DNA from: Monosiga brevicollis MX1
Lineage: Eukaryota > Opisthokonta > Choanoflagellata > Craspedida > Salpingoecidae
Length of the DNA stretch: 64,000 nucleotides
Direction: 5' to 3'
NCBI RefSeq assembly: GCF_000002865.3
Contig: NW_001865041.1
Coordinates: 330,421-394,420, forward strand
The notes beneath the pieces are model-generated. The model was not told the origin of the DNA, made no database searches, and was given only the letters and a program-made list of their open reading frames with translations. This document shows positions 14,140 through 25,524 of this stretch, piece after piece (the stretch's first letter is position 1; each line of letters begins with the position of its first letter). The translations under genes and the position numbers were made by a program.

Positions 14140-14428
14140 GATGGCGGTGCGCAGTCAAGGCTGGCTGGCTGGCTGGGACCACACGAGTCGGAGCTTCAAG
14201 AGGAACGGTGTGTGCAGCAGCATTTTGAGCGACATGCCGAGCGAAAATAATAACACCTCTAAGTTCGATGCCTGTAAGTAAGAGGCGAGAGGAGAAAGAG
14301 GCAAGTACCCACCTGAATCAGTGACGTGCAGACAGCGCCTTTGGAAGAGCGGATGATGGACCAAGCGCTGATGCGGCTGCCAAACAAGAGTACAAGGTGG
14401 CAAATGGACAGACAAACCGGCGCTCAAA

Positions 14429-14473
<45 letters not shown>

Positions 14474-14729
14474 AGAGAGAGGAGAGAGAGAGAGAGACAC
14501 ACACAACAGGTATGGGAGGGTACAACAAAACAAAATCGGCACAAAGAAGGATACCAAATGTGATGGAGAATATCTGGTGGTAGCGCCGGGGACCCAAATG
14601 AGGTTACATGTGTAAGAGTACTCTGCAAAAAATGCTATTGTTTGGGGTCGATTAAGTGGTGGCAAAGCGCTTCCTGATTTCTCAAAGCAGCTTCGGTCAA
14701 TGTCAGCGTTTCATGCTGACAAATCAAAG
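14140..14729. other. Intergenic region upstream of the KIF16B-type gene
   Basis: About 590 bases between the KIF16B-type start and the stop of the SNF2 gene in tandem orientation. It holds a (GT)n tract at 14432-14472 followed by a GA-rich run to about 14496. I see no gene. Confidence 0.55.
14432..14496. repeat. (GT)n then (GA)-rich microsatellite
   Basis: About 20 GT units followed by an imperfect GA run, about 300 bases upstream of the KIF16B-type start codon. Confidence 0.95.
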
Positions 14730-17700
14730 TCAGAAACGATGCTGCGCCTGAAATTCGGGACGACGCACAAAGCCAATATGGCTGAGAATGTATCGACTCT
14801 TGACAGCATCCAAGGCCCAGGTGCGCACGGTCGAGGACTTGCGTCGATCCTTCTTCGCCGTGCTTTTGCGCGCATCTGTACCATCATATTCCGTGGCATC
14901 TTCTGCGTCTTGATCCCCTTGGGTGGCTGCCATGTCCTCCTCAAACGCCGGGTCCTGGCCTGAGTTGATGCGCCAGAGCAAGTCATCCACCGTCTCCGCC
15001 ATCACCAACTGCGTCCACATATGCGCGCGCACGAGTGCAGGCTGGTGTTAAGATGCGCCAACGGCTCAAGACATCCCCACCCATTTCGACAAGCGCACGA
15101 GACGACAACAGGGTTTGTGTTTGTTATGATTTAAAGCAGGGATGGGCGCAACTCAGCTGAACACCACAAAGGCGTCTCACCTTCTGGACGTGAACGACCT
15201 GGTTGCAACCGATTCGCCAGGCGCGTGCAATCACCTGCGCCTCCAAGGACTAACACAAACACACGCATAAGTGGATGCGTAGAGAGTGAGGAGGTTTGCG
15301 AGTAATTGCACATCCCTCTTCATCACAGGGTGAGGTGAAGGCGTACCTTATCGACGGGTTCCTCCAACAAAAAGATGTGGGTCACGAAATGCAAGTCCAA
15401 CCCCACCGCTCCCTCCTGCGCCAAGCATAGAAAGGCGCACCTGGGTGCACATGGGTGGCAGGTGAGCCTGACACGCGACCAATTGCCACAACGCATTTTG
15501 GGCCTTCTTCCCTGAATCCCAGCAGCAGCACTCGTGCGATTCTCGTACTGGTCGTCTTGGCGAAAGCGCCGAATCTCATGCACATCCTTCTGCTGGCTTC
15601 GATACATGGCACAGGCCTTGTCACCAAAGAAGCTGCGCAGCCGAAAGTACGTGTTGTCCAATGTATTGCGCTGTGCCGAATAAACTATCGCTTTATATGG
15701 CATGTGCTGCTCTCGCATCAACTGCACCAACCAGCGCCAGCGGTGACGGAGGGGCAGGTCCGACTCTTTGGCACACGCAGCCAGCGCTGCCTTCGTGAGT
15801 GCTGGATCGGCACCGCCTCCAGGAGTGAGCCCGCTGTGCTCATGTGCATCTGTTGTAAACCGGACCCGTTTAGCCTCGGGTACACCGGCCCCGAGTACGC
15901 CACCATTCGCAACCCGCGCTCCTGATAGATCTGATCCTTCGGCTTGACCCAACCGGTCCTCCAGGTCGCGCCGCATGAGTAATTGGCTATACTCGTGTTG
16001 TGCCAGTTTGCGCGCCCGCTCCTCCAAGGGCGCCACGTGCTGGGCAAAGCTCAAGACGATATGCGCCACCTTGCTATGCTCCAAGGCTACGTTCTCCGCT
16101 TTGAGATCCGGTAACAGACCCTCGCTAGCAACGGGCAAGTGGGGGGATGACCGCACGCCATCCTGGCTGCCCTGCAGGACGTGTCCGTATATACGCTGCA
16201 TGTCCAGCACATGCCAAGGGTTTTGTGGATCGCTACTCTCTGGCGTGGCCTGAGCGCGCTGCGCTTGCATGGCCTGCTCAAATCGCGGCAGGCAGCGTCG
16301 ATAGTGGCCCAAGGGAAAGGTGTGCTCTACCTCTGCTGGTTCCCGCGTGTCACTCAGCTCCAGACCTGGCTGTAAGCGCTGAAGGTTGTCCACATTAAAG
16401 TGCGCACAGCCAAAAGGGCAGCGCCTACACAAAAGGCCATGCACACGTGACACCAAAATCGCAGTGGCGTGAGGGAAACGAGAAACAAGCAAAAAAATCA
16501 AATTGAAAAAAAGATCAAAAAATAAACAAAAAAAAAAAAAAGGCAGGGGGTGAGGGGTATTGCTTTCGCTTTAATCTTCTCCCCTTTTCCATAAGAATAT
16601 CAACTCGAGCACCACCCGAGTCAGTCTCAGCTGTTCAACGTACCCAGATTGCACGCATTCAAAGCACACTAGCAAGCCACAGCACGGCAGAACCATCAAC
16701 ATTGGAACACCAATGTGGCACTGCTGGCAAACGACCGAGGTCCGTCCGGCACGCAGCTCGTGGATGTAGGTATCAAAGGCAGCAATGCGCTCAGTACTCA
16801 GCCCAAACGCCTCCATCATCTCCTTGGTCTCTCGAACGTTCACTACGAAGCGGGCACCAGAACAGAGCATGCACATTGAGGTGCCGCTTGTTCGTTCACC
16901 CCTGAAGAACTGCAAGACAGCTGGCATGGTGTCCAAAGGCATTTGCCATACCATCTGTCACGCGCACCACGTAAAGCCACATGCCGTTGGCAATGATGCG
17001 CAAGTTCTCCATGGCCTCCCGCAAGTGCCGCGGGCTCTCCAAAATGGAGTCTTGCTTGCCGGAAATCTCATTGCCTATCCAGCCAAAACAGCATACCGCC
17101 GCCGTTGACATCAGCTCGACGGCAAGCGGTAGAGGCCCAACTAAGAGTTTGGGCGGAGCCAGACCCGCTACAACACGGCCTAGCGGCTCAAGCCCACACC
17201 ATATGCCCACGCGCCGTACGCACCGACGAGTGAGGTTAGGACAATATTGCCGCGTAAGAATGAGAGCAAAGTGTTGTAGGAGCGCCACTCGTGATGTTGT
17301 AGCGGCAAAAGGATCGTCTCGCAGACAGGCCGCGGTACGTTGCGCATCGTTTCCAGCTTGGAATGCCGCACCATGCAGCGCTGCAGCATTTGTGCCAATC
17401 GCCACACGCTGTCCGTCGCCAAATGGCGCTCAAACGGCCGTGTCAGCAAGTTGCGAAATGTATTGCGTGTGTTGCCCTCGCAAAAGGGAGGCTCTCGCAG
17501 GGTCTGCAGCAAAAAATGAGTCCAGCAAGTGGAGTGCACAATGCCGCATGAGACAAGGCAATGGCTGGTCAATTTGGGACATGAGAGCAAAAGGACGCCG
17601 CACCATGAAATCATCAGGAGACATGCGACAAATAGGTACTCAACTCACAATAAGTAATCCCCGAATAAAGTCGATACCGCTGCTGGCCAACAAGTCTGGC

Positions 17701-20700
17701 GTTGGAGTACCAGAGACGATCCACATGTGATCCGTACCCAAGCTTTGAATGGCCTCCCGTGCTCGGCTTTGAACTCCTGCACACACAGAAGCAAACGTGC
17801 CGGGCCCGGCATGGCATAAGCAGGCTGCGTTAGTCTCGTGTTGAACAAAAAAGCAAAACACCTGTGCCCCTGTCTACGGACCAACTTTGTGCAGCACGCG
17901 ATCTGAGTCGGGCCTGCCTTTCCCACGCCAGGAAGTTTCCGTGGGAGCTTGACAAACCTTTGCCTAGCGTATGGCCTTCATCCACTACAATGCGGTGCCA
18001 ACGACGTTGATGAAAGAGGTCATAGTGGTGTGGCAGGCTACACACGCGGCTCAATGTGTGCAAAGTGGTGATGACAACGCCGTAGTCTTCAAATGTCTCT
18101 GGAAGCACGCGTGTGTTCAAAAGCATGCAGGTCTAAAGACGCCCGGCACTCCAGTGAGGGATACCAGCTCCATCTGCTGTGCAAAGTGTGGATGTGATGT
18201 ATGTGAGACTTACGCGACCCAGCACGTGAGGGCCAGCAGTGTAGGCATCAATCTCGTGCTCCCAGTGTCGGGCCAAATCCAAGGTTGGAGCTATGATGAG
18301 CGTGGCGTTGTACATGGGCCGAACGTCGACCCGGCCTGAGCGCTAAACAAGTTGGCCAAAAGCGGGAATAAGCTGCCAACGCATGGTGTTGATGTCAATC
18401 AGCAGACATTGCCTTTATGAACGTACCCGGCGGGCGCGGCGATCGATCGGGAGAGACAGGATGTGTTCGTGCAAGCGCTGCTGGAGCACAAGACACAGTT
18501 CTTGGATCGGGGTGCCGTGATTGTATTGTGCGCCATTGGCCAGCATGAGTTGAAGGTCATCATACAGAGCCTGGTCACGTGCATCCACATGAGGGAGCAG
18601 GGTCAAGTTAGTCTTGTGCCTGCCGCCTGTCGCGGGGGCGCGCACAAAATCAAGCCATCACGGTGGGGTTGGGAGATCATGGTCGTCGGGGCCATCAAGG
18701 ACCTCTCATGGCCTGAATCATGCGATCACGGTGCACGCGCGCGTGCGCGCGCCTCATCCAGATCCATTACCTGAAAAGATGTGTAATGCCGATCTCGAAT
18801 GTTACGCACAGCGATCGGTCGAGTAACCGTATGGGTGTAGTCTGGATAGAGCGACAGGTCCACGGGCTCGTCAAATAAACCTGTGCGAGATGCAAGCATC
18901 GTGATGAAATCAAGCCCACAAATCAATCCTAACACCCCCACTCGGGTGGGTGTGGGCAGACAACGCCACGAGCTTGGCTCGTCAAAGAGCCAGCGGAGTG
19001 TGTGCTTGGGACAGGGTGTACGCACGTTCATCAATGCCGCGCATTCGTGCCTCCTCTTTCATAAAGCGCCGAAAGGCCTAACACGACGAAAGCATTGTTG
19101 CGAGACAGGTGTTAGCAAGCTAGACAGGTGGGCACAGACTTGAGGACGGATGATGTACACAGCACTAGATGGGGACGAGGACGGCAGCGTACACCCAAGA
19201 GCTGACACTGAAATTCGTCCCGCTCCAGGTCTGGCCAGGCAGCAAATCGAGCACCTGGCGTGATAAATCATGCCATCAGTGTCGCACGGTTGTGTTTTCG
19301 GCATGCACGGACCATTTACGACCCCTTTACGACCTCATCCGCATCCACGCTTTGAACCCAGCGAAATCTCGGTTAGAGTGACGTGCATTCCAACGTACCA
19401 AGTTGCGCAAAGTGCTCGGCTTTGTGGTCGATTTCTCGGCCGGCAGTGGATCGGTCTCGGTGGCTGCTGAGTATGAGAGAAATGATGGACAATGTTTTGC
19501 CCAGGCCTGCGCGCGATGTACACACCCATGAATAGCACCAGGCATTATAACCCAGATCGCACCACATCGGGTGAGGGGTGGGTGAAATTAGACGCCGCGA
19601 CGCGGACGCGCGGACGGTTGCGCCGAGTTGTCTTGTTGGCTTACCGGGATCATCACAGAGTAGGCCGCCACGAGATGACTGGCGGGTTTCGGGTGAGGGC
19701 TCGACGTTGCCAGTCTCTGCATCGACGAAGAAAATATGCTGCCATCCGTGCCGTTCCTGGTGTTGAACAAAGCGAGCAGCCACGGGCATGTGTTGTGGAC
19801 TATCGAAGCGACCGTGTAAACCAGCTTCACGGGCGCGCATCCACTTGACACTACGGATTTGGTGGGGGAAGAGTTTGACGTTTCGCAAGCCTGGTACCCA
19901 GTCCTCCGTGGCGTGGTAAGCAGCGCGGCAAGTGCAGCGAAAGGCATTGAGCGAACGAGCGGGCAGGAAGGCTGCGATGCGTCGCAGAATCTCCGCGGGT
20001 AGCGTATCCAGGCGGGGCTCATCCGTGAACGACTGGTCGAGCGAGGCGGGCAGGATGTGATGTGGCTCGTCAAAGACAACGTGCGCCTTTTGGGAGAGCG
20101 CATACACGTCGATCAAGGTATTACAGTGCTCGCTCGGGTCGAGCAGGTGGGCTCGTACAAAGGTGACAGAGTCTGGAGACAACGGCTGGTGTTTGTGCAA
20201 CTCGTCCCAAAGCACAGCCAGTGGTTTTGAATGATGGCGGTTGCACAGTCGCCAAGAATTGAGGGCTGTGAGAAGAATGCGCAGCGCAGGCAACAGGCGA
20301 CGGCGGCACACTTGCTGACCCAAGGTCAAGGTGGGCCCGGTAAACTGGATATGGAGCAATAAGATATGGGGTGGAGCTGGAACATCAGTCAAATGCGGCT
20401 TTGAGGCCTGCGCATCTTGAGGTAGGAGGCGAGCCCGAAAGGAGAAGGCAAAGGGTGCATCTGCCGCTACGTCGCCCTCGAGCTCATGGTCCGGAGCTTC
20501 TTGTTGCTGCTGCTGTTGCTGCTGTTGTTGCCCCAGCTGAGCACAGGCCCACAATAGATTATGGACGTCATACGTAGTTTTGGTGGCTGCAAAAAAGCGA
20601 GCACCGGCAGCGCGTGGGTTAAGGCCATGTTCAGGGTGCTGACGAAAAGCAGGCTTATGATAATTGGCGTTTGACTGACCAACAGCGGCAGCGTTGTTGC

Positions 20701-21112
20701 GTGTGCGCGCGTGTCGGGCCTGCCGCGGCGTGACGCGCTGGGCAGATCTGCTGGTCACGCGACCTCCACCGGCAAATAACACTTGGCCCGGCTGGTTCGC
20801 ATCGAGGGTCACGGGCTCTCCAAGGGGCGGGATCACGGCTGCAAGCGAAACATCCAGCGAGAGGTTGGCACAACAACCGCAAGGGTCAGCTCTGTCTCTA
20901 TATGTCAAGGCAGTATTGGGTCCCGAGCGAGCAAGAGCGTTGGGACACCATGGCGATGGTCGCCATCGTCTCGGATGCTATGATGAGGGGGACACAGCGA
21001 TCGCTCGCCCCCTGATCGGGGGGATGCTCGGTATACCTGGCGTGGGGAGGATGCTCGCCTCGCAGGCGTAAAGAAGCTCGCCGTGCAGGGCCATATCTAG
21101 AAGGTTGACCAT
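14730..21112 (-). CDS. F-box / SNF2-family helicase with internal RING-like zinc finger
   Basis: A large nuclear SNF2 ATPase with an F-box ahead of the motor. The architecture recalls the plant F-box/SNF2/helicase protein At3g54460. Order in the protein: N-terminal exon from the ATG at 21112 (MVNLLDMALHGELL); a poly-Gln run near 20510; F-box LDTLPAEILRRIAAFLPARS (about 19950-20010). Walker A is split by an intron (GLLCDDPG then GLGKTLSIISLIL). Then come motif Ia TLIIAPTLDLARHWEHEI (about 18250), the DEGH box in HRIVVDEGHTLG (about 17970) and motif III IVSGTPTPDLL (about 17715). A cysteine-rich RING-like block lies at 16650-16870 (CMLCSG, VVCQQCHIG, LPCCGLLVCFECV). The C-terminal helicase lobe carries YKAIVYSAQRNTL (about 15660) and motif VI QVIARAWRIGCNQVVHVQK (15180-15250). 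The stop is at 14730. About 15 exons. The exact 5' end (21112 or further upstream) and several small exons at 18.3-19.2 kb are uncertain. ATPase activity looks intact. Joint ligase-remodeller function is inference. Confidence 0.8.
20503..20534 (-). repeat. CAG/CAA codon repeat (poly-Gln) inside the SNF2 gene
   Basis: A run of mixed CAG/CAA codons on the minus strand encodes about ten consecutive glutamines in the N-terminal region before the F-box. It is probably length-polymorphic. Confidence 0.9.
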
Positions 21113-22213
21113 GCCCCACCACCCCGTCAGGGGATGCGTCCCTGGGCCAGCGGCAAGCACGGACCCTGCGTGAGCCCCGCCAGGCGCTTGACCACCGAGT
21201 GTACCCCCCTCTGGTGCCGAAAGTGGCCAAGTCCAATCTCCCTTTGATCCCACAGCTCCTTGCTGGCAACAAGCTCCCAACTTGCTCGCGGTCGGCCCAA
21301 GAGGGGGAGATGAGAGGACCGGCCAGGTTACAGCGCCTGTGATCCGGTCGCACGGATCACTAGCAAGATGTCACCGCTGCGTCACACGTGAGCCCCTGGC
21401 GTGCCTCGGCACAGCAGGCACCCGTTGTGTTCAACAGGAGGAGGAGTGAGGCTGATCTGATGGTGATGGGGTGATGGTGAGGTGGTGCTTCGAGTCGAAA
21501 CGGACAACGAAACGGCTCTCTGCGACAGTGTGATTTCTCTCTCACTATGATACAGATCAAGAATGCAGTGAGCGTATCGCTGCCGTTTTTCTGACGCAGA
21601 TGCAATACCCTCGCAGGAGTAAGACCTCGCTTCCCCAAGCAATGACACGAGAAGGCATGACGTTGGTGTTCGGCTCGCAGGCTCGAAGCTTCAAGAGGCC
21701 CTCCATAGAGTGTAAGCATTCGAGAGTGAGAGTGAGAGTGAAACCGCCAGAAGTGCGTCACCAACCTGTAACAGCCAAAAGCTTGGGGGCCGGCATGCGC
21801 CTGCAAAAACAACCCTGTGCTGTGCTGTGCTGTGCTGTGCTGTGCTGTGCTGTGCTGTAAAGACACCATAAAGATTTTGGATGATGATGAAAACAAAAAT
21901 AGGTTTGATCAGGATTGAGAATCGATTTCTGCCCATTGAAAAATGGTTCCAGGGGCGCTTAGCGCCTGATCGCTTCGAATTCGAAGGTAAAGAGGAATGG
22001 AAAAGCAGAAGCCTTTGCGAATAACAATAAAAAAAAAAAACTCGAATGAGAGCCAAGTGTGTCAACAACGGATGGCCTCTCTCGTTCAACGAGAGGTAAC
22101 AAGAAGATGAAAGGGATGAAGAAAATACCACATGACCAGCATGTTTAGATAAAAAAAAAAAAACCAACAAGAAAACAGACGAAAAATAACCGAGCGGCCT
22201 CGCTCAAGCTTGA
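21113..22213. other. Intergenic region between the SNF2 and ankyrin genes
   Basis: About 1.1 kb. It is GC-rich up to about 21360, then AT-richer, with a TGTGC pentamer array at 21816-21857 and A-runs at 22029-22039 and 22150-22163. Open frames upstream of 21112 on the minus strand could belong to a longer SNF2 N-terminus, but I cannot support a specific exon. Confidence 0.45.
21816..21857. repeat. (TGTGC)n pentanucleotide tandem repeat, about 8 copies
   Basis: Perfect five-base repeat visible as consecutive ctgtg/tgtgc units on the plus strand in an intergenic region. Confidence 0.97.
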
Positions 22214-23275
22214 TCATTGCTGAAGCACGGCCATGGCGGCACGCACGCGATCGCCGAGAATTTGAGTGACCATGCGCTGCATGGCGGGGGAGGCCAGGAG
22301 ACCTTGTTCCGCGGCGCGAAGAAAGCAGCTCCACTGAAGGCTGGCTTGGCTACCATGCTCGGCAAAGCAGTCGACGAGCTTGTGTGTCAAGTCCATCAAG
22401 TGATCAGTCGAGCCCTCACGGGGTGAGGCCAGCAGGCCGATGCTGCTTGAAACTTTGCGGTCCAGGAGGGCTGGGGCACCAAGGCGCAAGCAGAGCATGA
22501 CGGTCGACAGCAAGCCAAGCTGAGCAGCGGCGTTGAGCCAGAGCGTGTACGTTGAGCGCCACTTTTGTTGATAGGCCAAAGGGGCAGTGAAGAGACTGGG
22601 CAGGCGGCGCAGCATCTCGTCGGCCATGAGCATCTCACCGGCCGCAATGGCCATGGCAAGGGCATCGCCTGTGGTGGTATGCGCAGCAGCCCCGTGGTCG
22701 AGGAGCAGCTTGACGAGCGCCAGATCGCGGTGGGATACGGCAAGGAGGAGCGGGGAGGTCACGTGCATGGCCTGATTGTGAAAGGACTGATCGACGTTGA
22801 GGTCGGAAGCAGCCAAGATGAGCTCGAGGCAGCGGAGAGGGTTAATTTGTGTCTGAGAAGTCAACTGCGATCGAGAGACGGCAAAGACTTCATCGCGATA
22901 CTCCTGAACGCCGAGTGTTTTGTGGCGCTTGGCCGTGTTGGGCTGATAGTAATCACAGACCAAGCTCACCCAGTGGGGGCAAAGGCACTGAGCAATGGCA
23001 ATGGCCAGAGGGTACTCAAAGGCGGGGGTGTCGGCCAGCTTGAGGTTGATATCAGCCCCAGCCTGCAGAGCCTTGGTGACCACAAAGACGTTGGAGGAGA
23101 GCAGGCCAGAGACCAGTTGAGCGTTGGCATCAAAGGGAATGACGGTAGTGTTGCGGGTGGTGGCCGAGGCCTTGGCTGAACGGATTGAGTTTGAAGCGCC
23201 CAGAAGGGGTGGGCTGCTGCGCAGATGGTGCCAGCACATTTGGCTGCCTGGAGCAAAGTCGGGATCGCAAATCAT
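22214..23275 (-). CDS. Ankyrin-repeat protein, function unknown
   Basis: A single uninterrupted exon of about 353 codons from the ATG at 23275 (MICDPDFAPGSQM) to TGA at 22214. Two ankyrin-like units are visible: VVTKALQAGADINLK with EYPLAIAIAQ (residues about 75-110), and SPLLLAVSHRDLALVKLLLD followed by HGAAAHTTTGDALAMAIAAG (about residues 180-220). The C-terminal 130 residues are helical and alanine/leucine-rich, with weak matches to further ankyrin helices. I recognise no catalytic domain and no orthologue. The frame stays open upstream of 23275 (a CAG sits just before the ATG), so an upstream exon spliced near 23276 is possible. Being intronless is unusual next to its neighbours. Confidence 0.65.
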   Translation of the reverse strand: MICDPDFAPGSQMCWHHLRSSPPLLGASNSIRSAKASATTRNTTVIPFDANAQLVSGLLSSNVFVVTKALQAGADINLKLADTPAFEYPLAIAIAQCLCPHWVSLVCDYYQPNTAKRHKTLGVQEYRDEVFAVSRSQLTSQTQINPLRCLELILAASDLNVDQSFHNQAMHVTSPLLLAVSHRDLALVKLLLDHGAAAHTTTGDALAMAIAAGEMLMADEMLRRLPSLFTAPLAYQQKWRSTYTLWLNAAAQLGLLSTVMLCLRLGAPALLDRKVSSSIGLLASPREGSTDHLMDLTHKLVDCFAEHGSQASLQWSCFLRAAEQGLLASPAMQRMVTQILGDRVRAAMAVLQQ

Positions 23276-25524
23276 GACTGGAGGTTTTGAATGGGTCGCG
23301 CGTATCAGCACACACACACAGAGCAGTCAGCAGGTTGAACTGGTGGGTGATGGACGTGAGAGAGCTGGTTTTGAAAATGCTCAATCCGACCACCCGAGGG
23401 TGACGATAAGGACGACCGGAAAGGAGGAGGCGCAGGGGGTCCAAGATTGATGGCCCCGTCAGTGGGTTGATGAGGAGAAAAGAGGGTTTACTTGTTGACC
23501 CAACAAGTAAATCAACCGATATGCAAGACGAAGACCAAATGGCGTGGAAGCCAACAACAAGGGAGAGAGAAAGTTGGGTGGCAGAGGTTGGGATGGCGCG
23601 CAAAGGCAACGACTACGCAATTGATGTTTCGAGCTGCGGTGGATCAAAGTCTGTGGAATGCGGCCACCAGTGACTGACGACTGTGATGGTCGGGAAACTG
23701 GATGGGCTGCGCAGTGTGATTTTGATGTTGGAGTTGGGGCGGCTGAACAGGAAAATGAAGCCTCATGGAACCTCATGCAAGCCTTTCCACCCTCCCAGCC
23801 ATCCCCCCAACACCCACCCACCCACCCACACCCCGCCAACAGACAGGCCCAATACACCACAAGGCGTGGTGATCTTCCACCCGAACAAACAAAAGGGTGA
23901 GTGAAGAAGGGTGGAAGGGGCTGATTGAAAGCATCATGAATGCCTTACCGCAGAAGGGCTGTGTTTGACGTGAAGCCGACGAGTGGGATCTGTGGGTGAA
24001 GGGGATGATGGCTTGGTATCGAAGAAAGCATGCTTTCGGTAGCGAAGAGATGCCATGTCAACTTTGACAAGGGTAAGACGCACGTCAAACTGCCAAACGC
24101 TGCAAGCTGGTTTGGTTACACAGCAGCCGCGACAAACAAACATTCATCGTCTCGGCTTGATACTGTGGACCAGACCAGAAGCCTGCAGTTGAAGGTTTGT
24201 TTGTGCCAAGTGCAGCAGCGACAGGGAGGGTGGTGCCCCGGGCGTTGAACAGGCCGCAGAGAGAGAAGGGCACGCCACAAGCTCCTACGAGCAGAGCAAA
24301 CAAGAGTGGGCAGCAGCAGGTTGCTTTGGCGGATATCCCTATTGAACACAAGTGTCCAATTCGCTTCAAAAGTCACGCCGGCACGAGCACAAACAGCGGC
24401 GCGGGCGGGCATGGATATGTTGGGAGACGGCGAGTCGTTGTCGTTTTTCTTTGGCCCATAGCATACCAAGGCGAAGAGATTATTGATTTTTCTTCCCCAC
24501 GCCAATCTATGACGCTGTCCGTCAGGATCATAGGACGTATGCATGACGTCAACCAAACCCCTTTACACACCGACGGGTGGCCAAGTTACATGTGTTACAT
24601 TCCAAAGGCACTGGCCGCTTGAACCAAACCGATCGAGCACGCGCCTCGTCGCTGGAATCAGCATCAGAGCCCGCATCAGTTCGAGCGAAGAAAGGGAAGG
24701 TGGGCTCCTTCCATGTTGATGGGAAGGTTGCGTGAGGGCTGCTTTCGAGCTTCCAGATAATGTCTGTTCCAGCCGCCCAGTTCACTGCGTCAAGGAGTAC
24801 ACCATCAGCTTCAAACGCGCCAGCGCCAGAAGAGGCAGCGACCACAAACGTCCTTTGTTCTGGTTAACATTTTAATGGTGTCGCGAAAAGTATGGGATTT
24901 CTTGAGAAATGGGCTTGATGATTGGATGCCGTCAATCGTGTGCAAGATGGTCTGTTCCACGCACTTTCAAAGAAAGCTACGTGATTGCGATGTTGCCTCA
25001 ACAAGCCCTTGATTGTGCATTTGAGTGTAGGTTTAGGCTCTGGAACAATGAAATCGGCTTGAGGAAGTCTTTCATCATGTTGGCCCATGCGTTTTCTCGT
25101 TACAATTCTGTCCGTTGTGCAACTTTGCATCACGGCACCCAGATCCTGATGCAACTTCTTAAATAATAGAGGGGTAAATATAGAAACCCATCCGCCGGTG
25201 AGTGTCTGACATAACATTTGGTAGTATATCGCCGTCGCCTATAAACTGTAGTAGAACAACTGTTGTGGCGCTCTGCAGGCTTTTCGTGAGCGAGCATCTC
25301 TCTCTTTTTCAGGTCAGCCACCTGTGTGACCTCAAGCAACTCGATCGACCCGCCAGCCGCCGGTTTGGTGGCCAAACAAATACGACGCAACATCCTCTCC
25401 TCAACGCCCGCAACTGGTAGACTGTGCGGATAAAAGTGTTCTTGCTAAAGTGCCGCGCGTCAGACACGCTCGTGTCTGTCAATAAGCCCCTGCTGTTGCG
25501 GCGTGCTCCTTTCCGACCAACGAC
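23276..25524. other. Long interval without a recognised gene
   Basis: About 2.25 kb between divergent ankyrin and CWC15 genes. The first part may be 5' UTR or intron of the ankyrin gene. A CCCA-rich patch lies at 23800-23835. One open frame on the minus strand at 24549-24848 has protein-like composition (reported under findings). Nothing else can be called. Confidence 0.45.
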
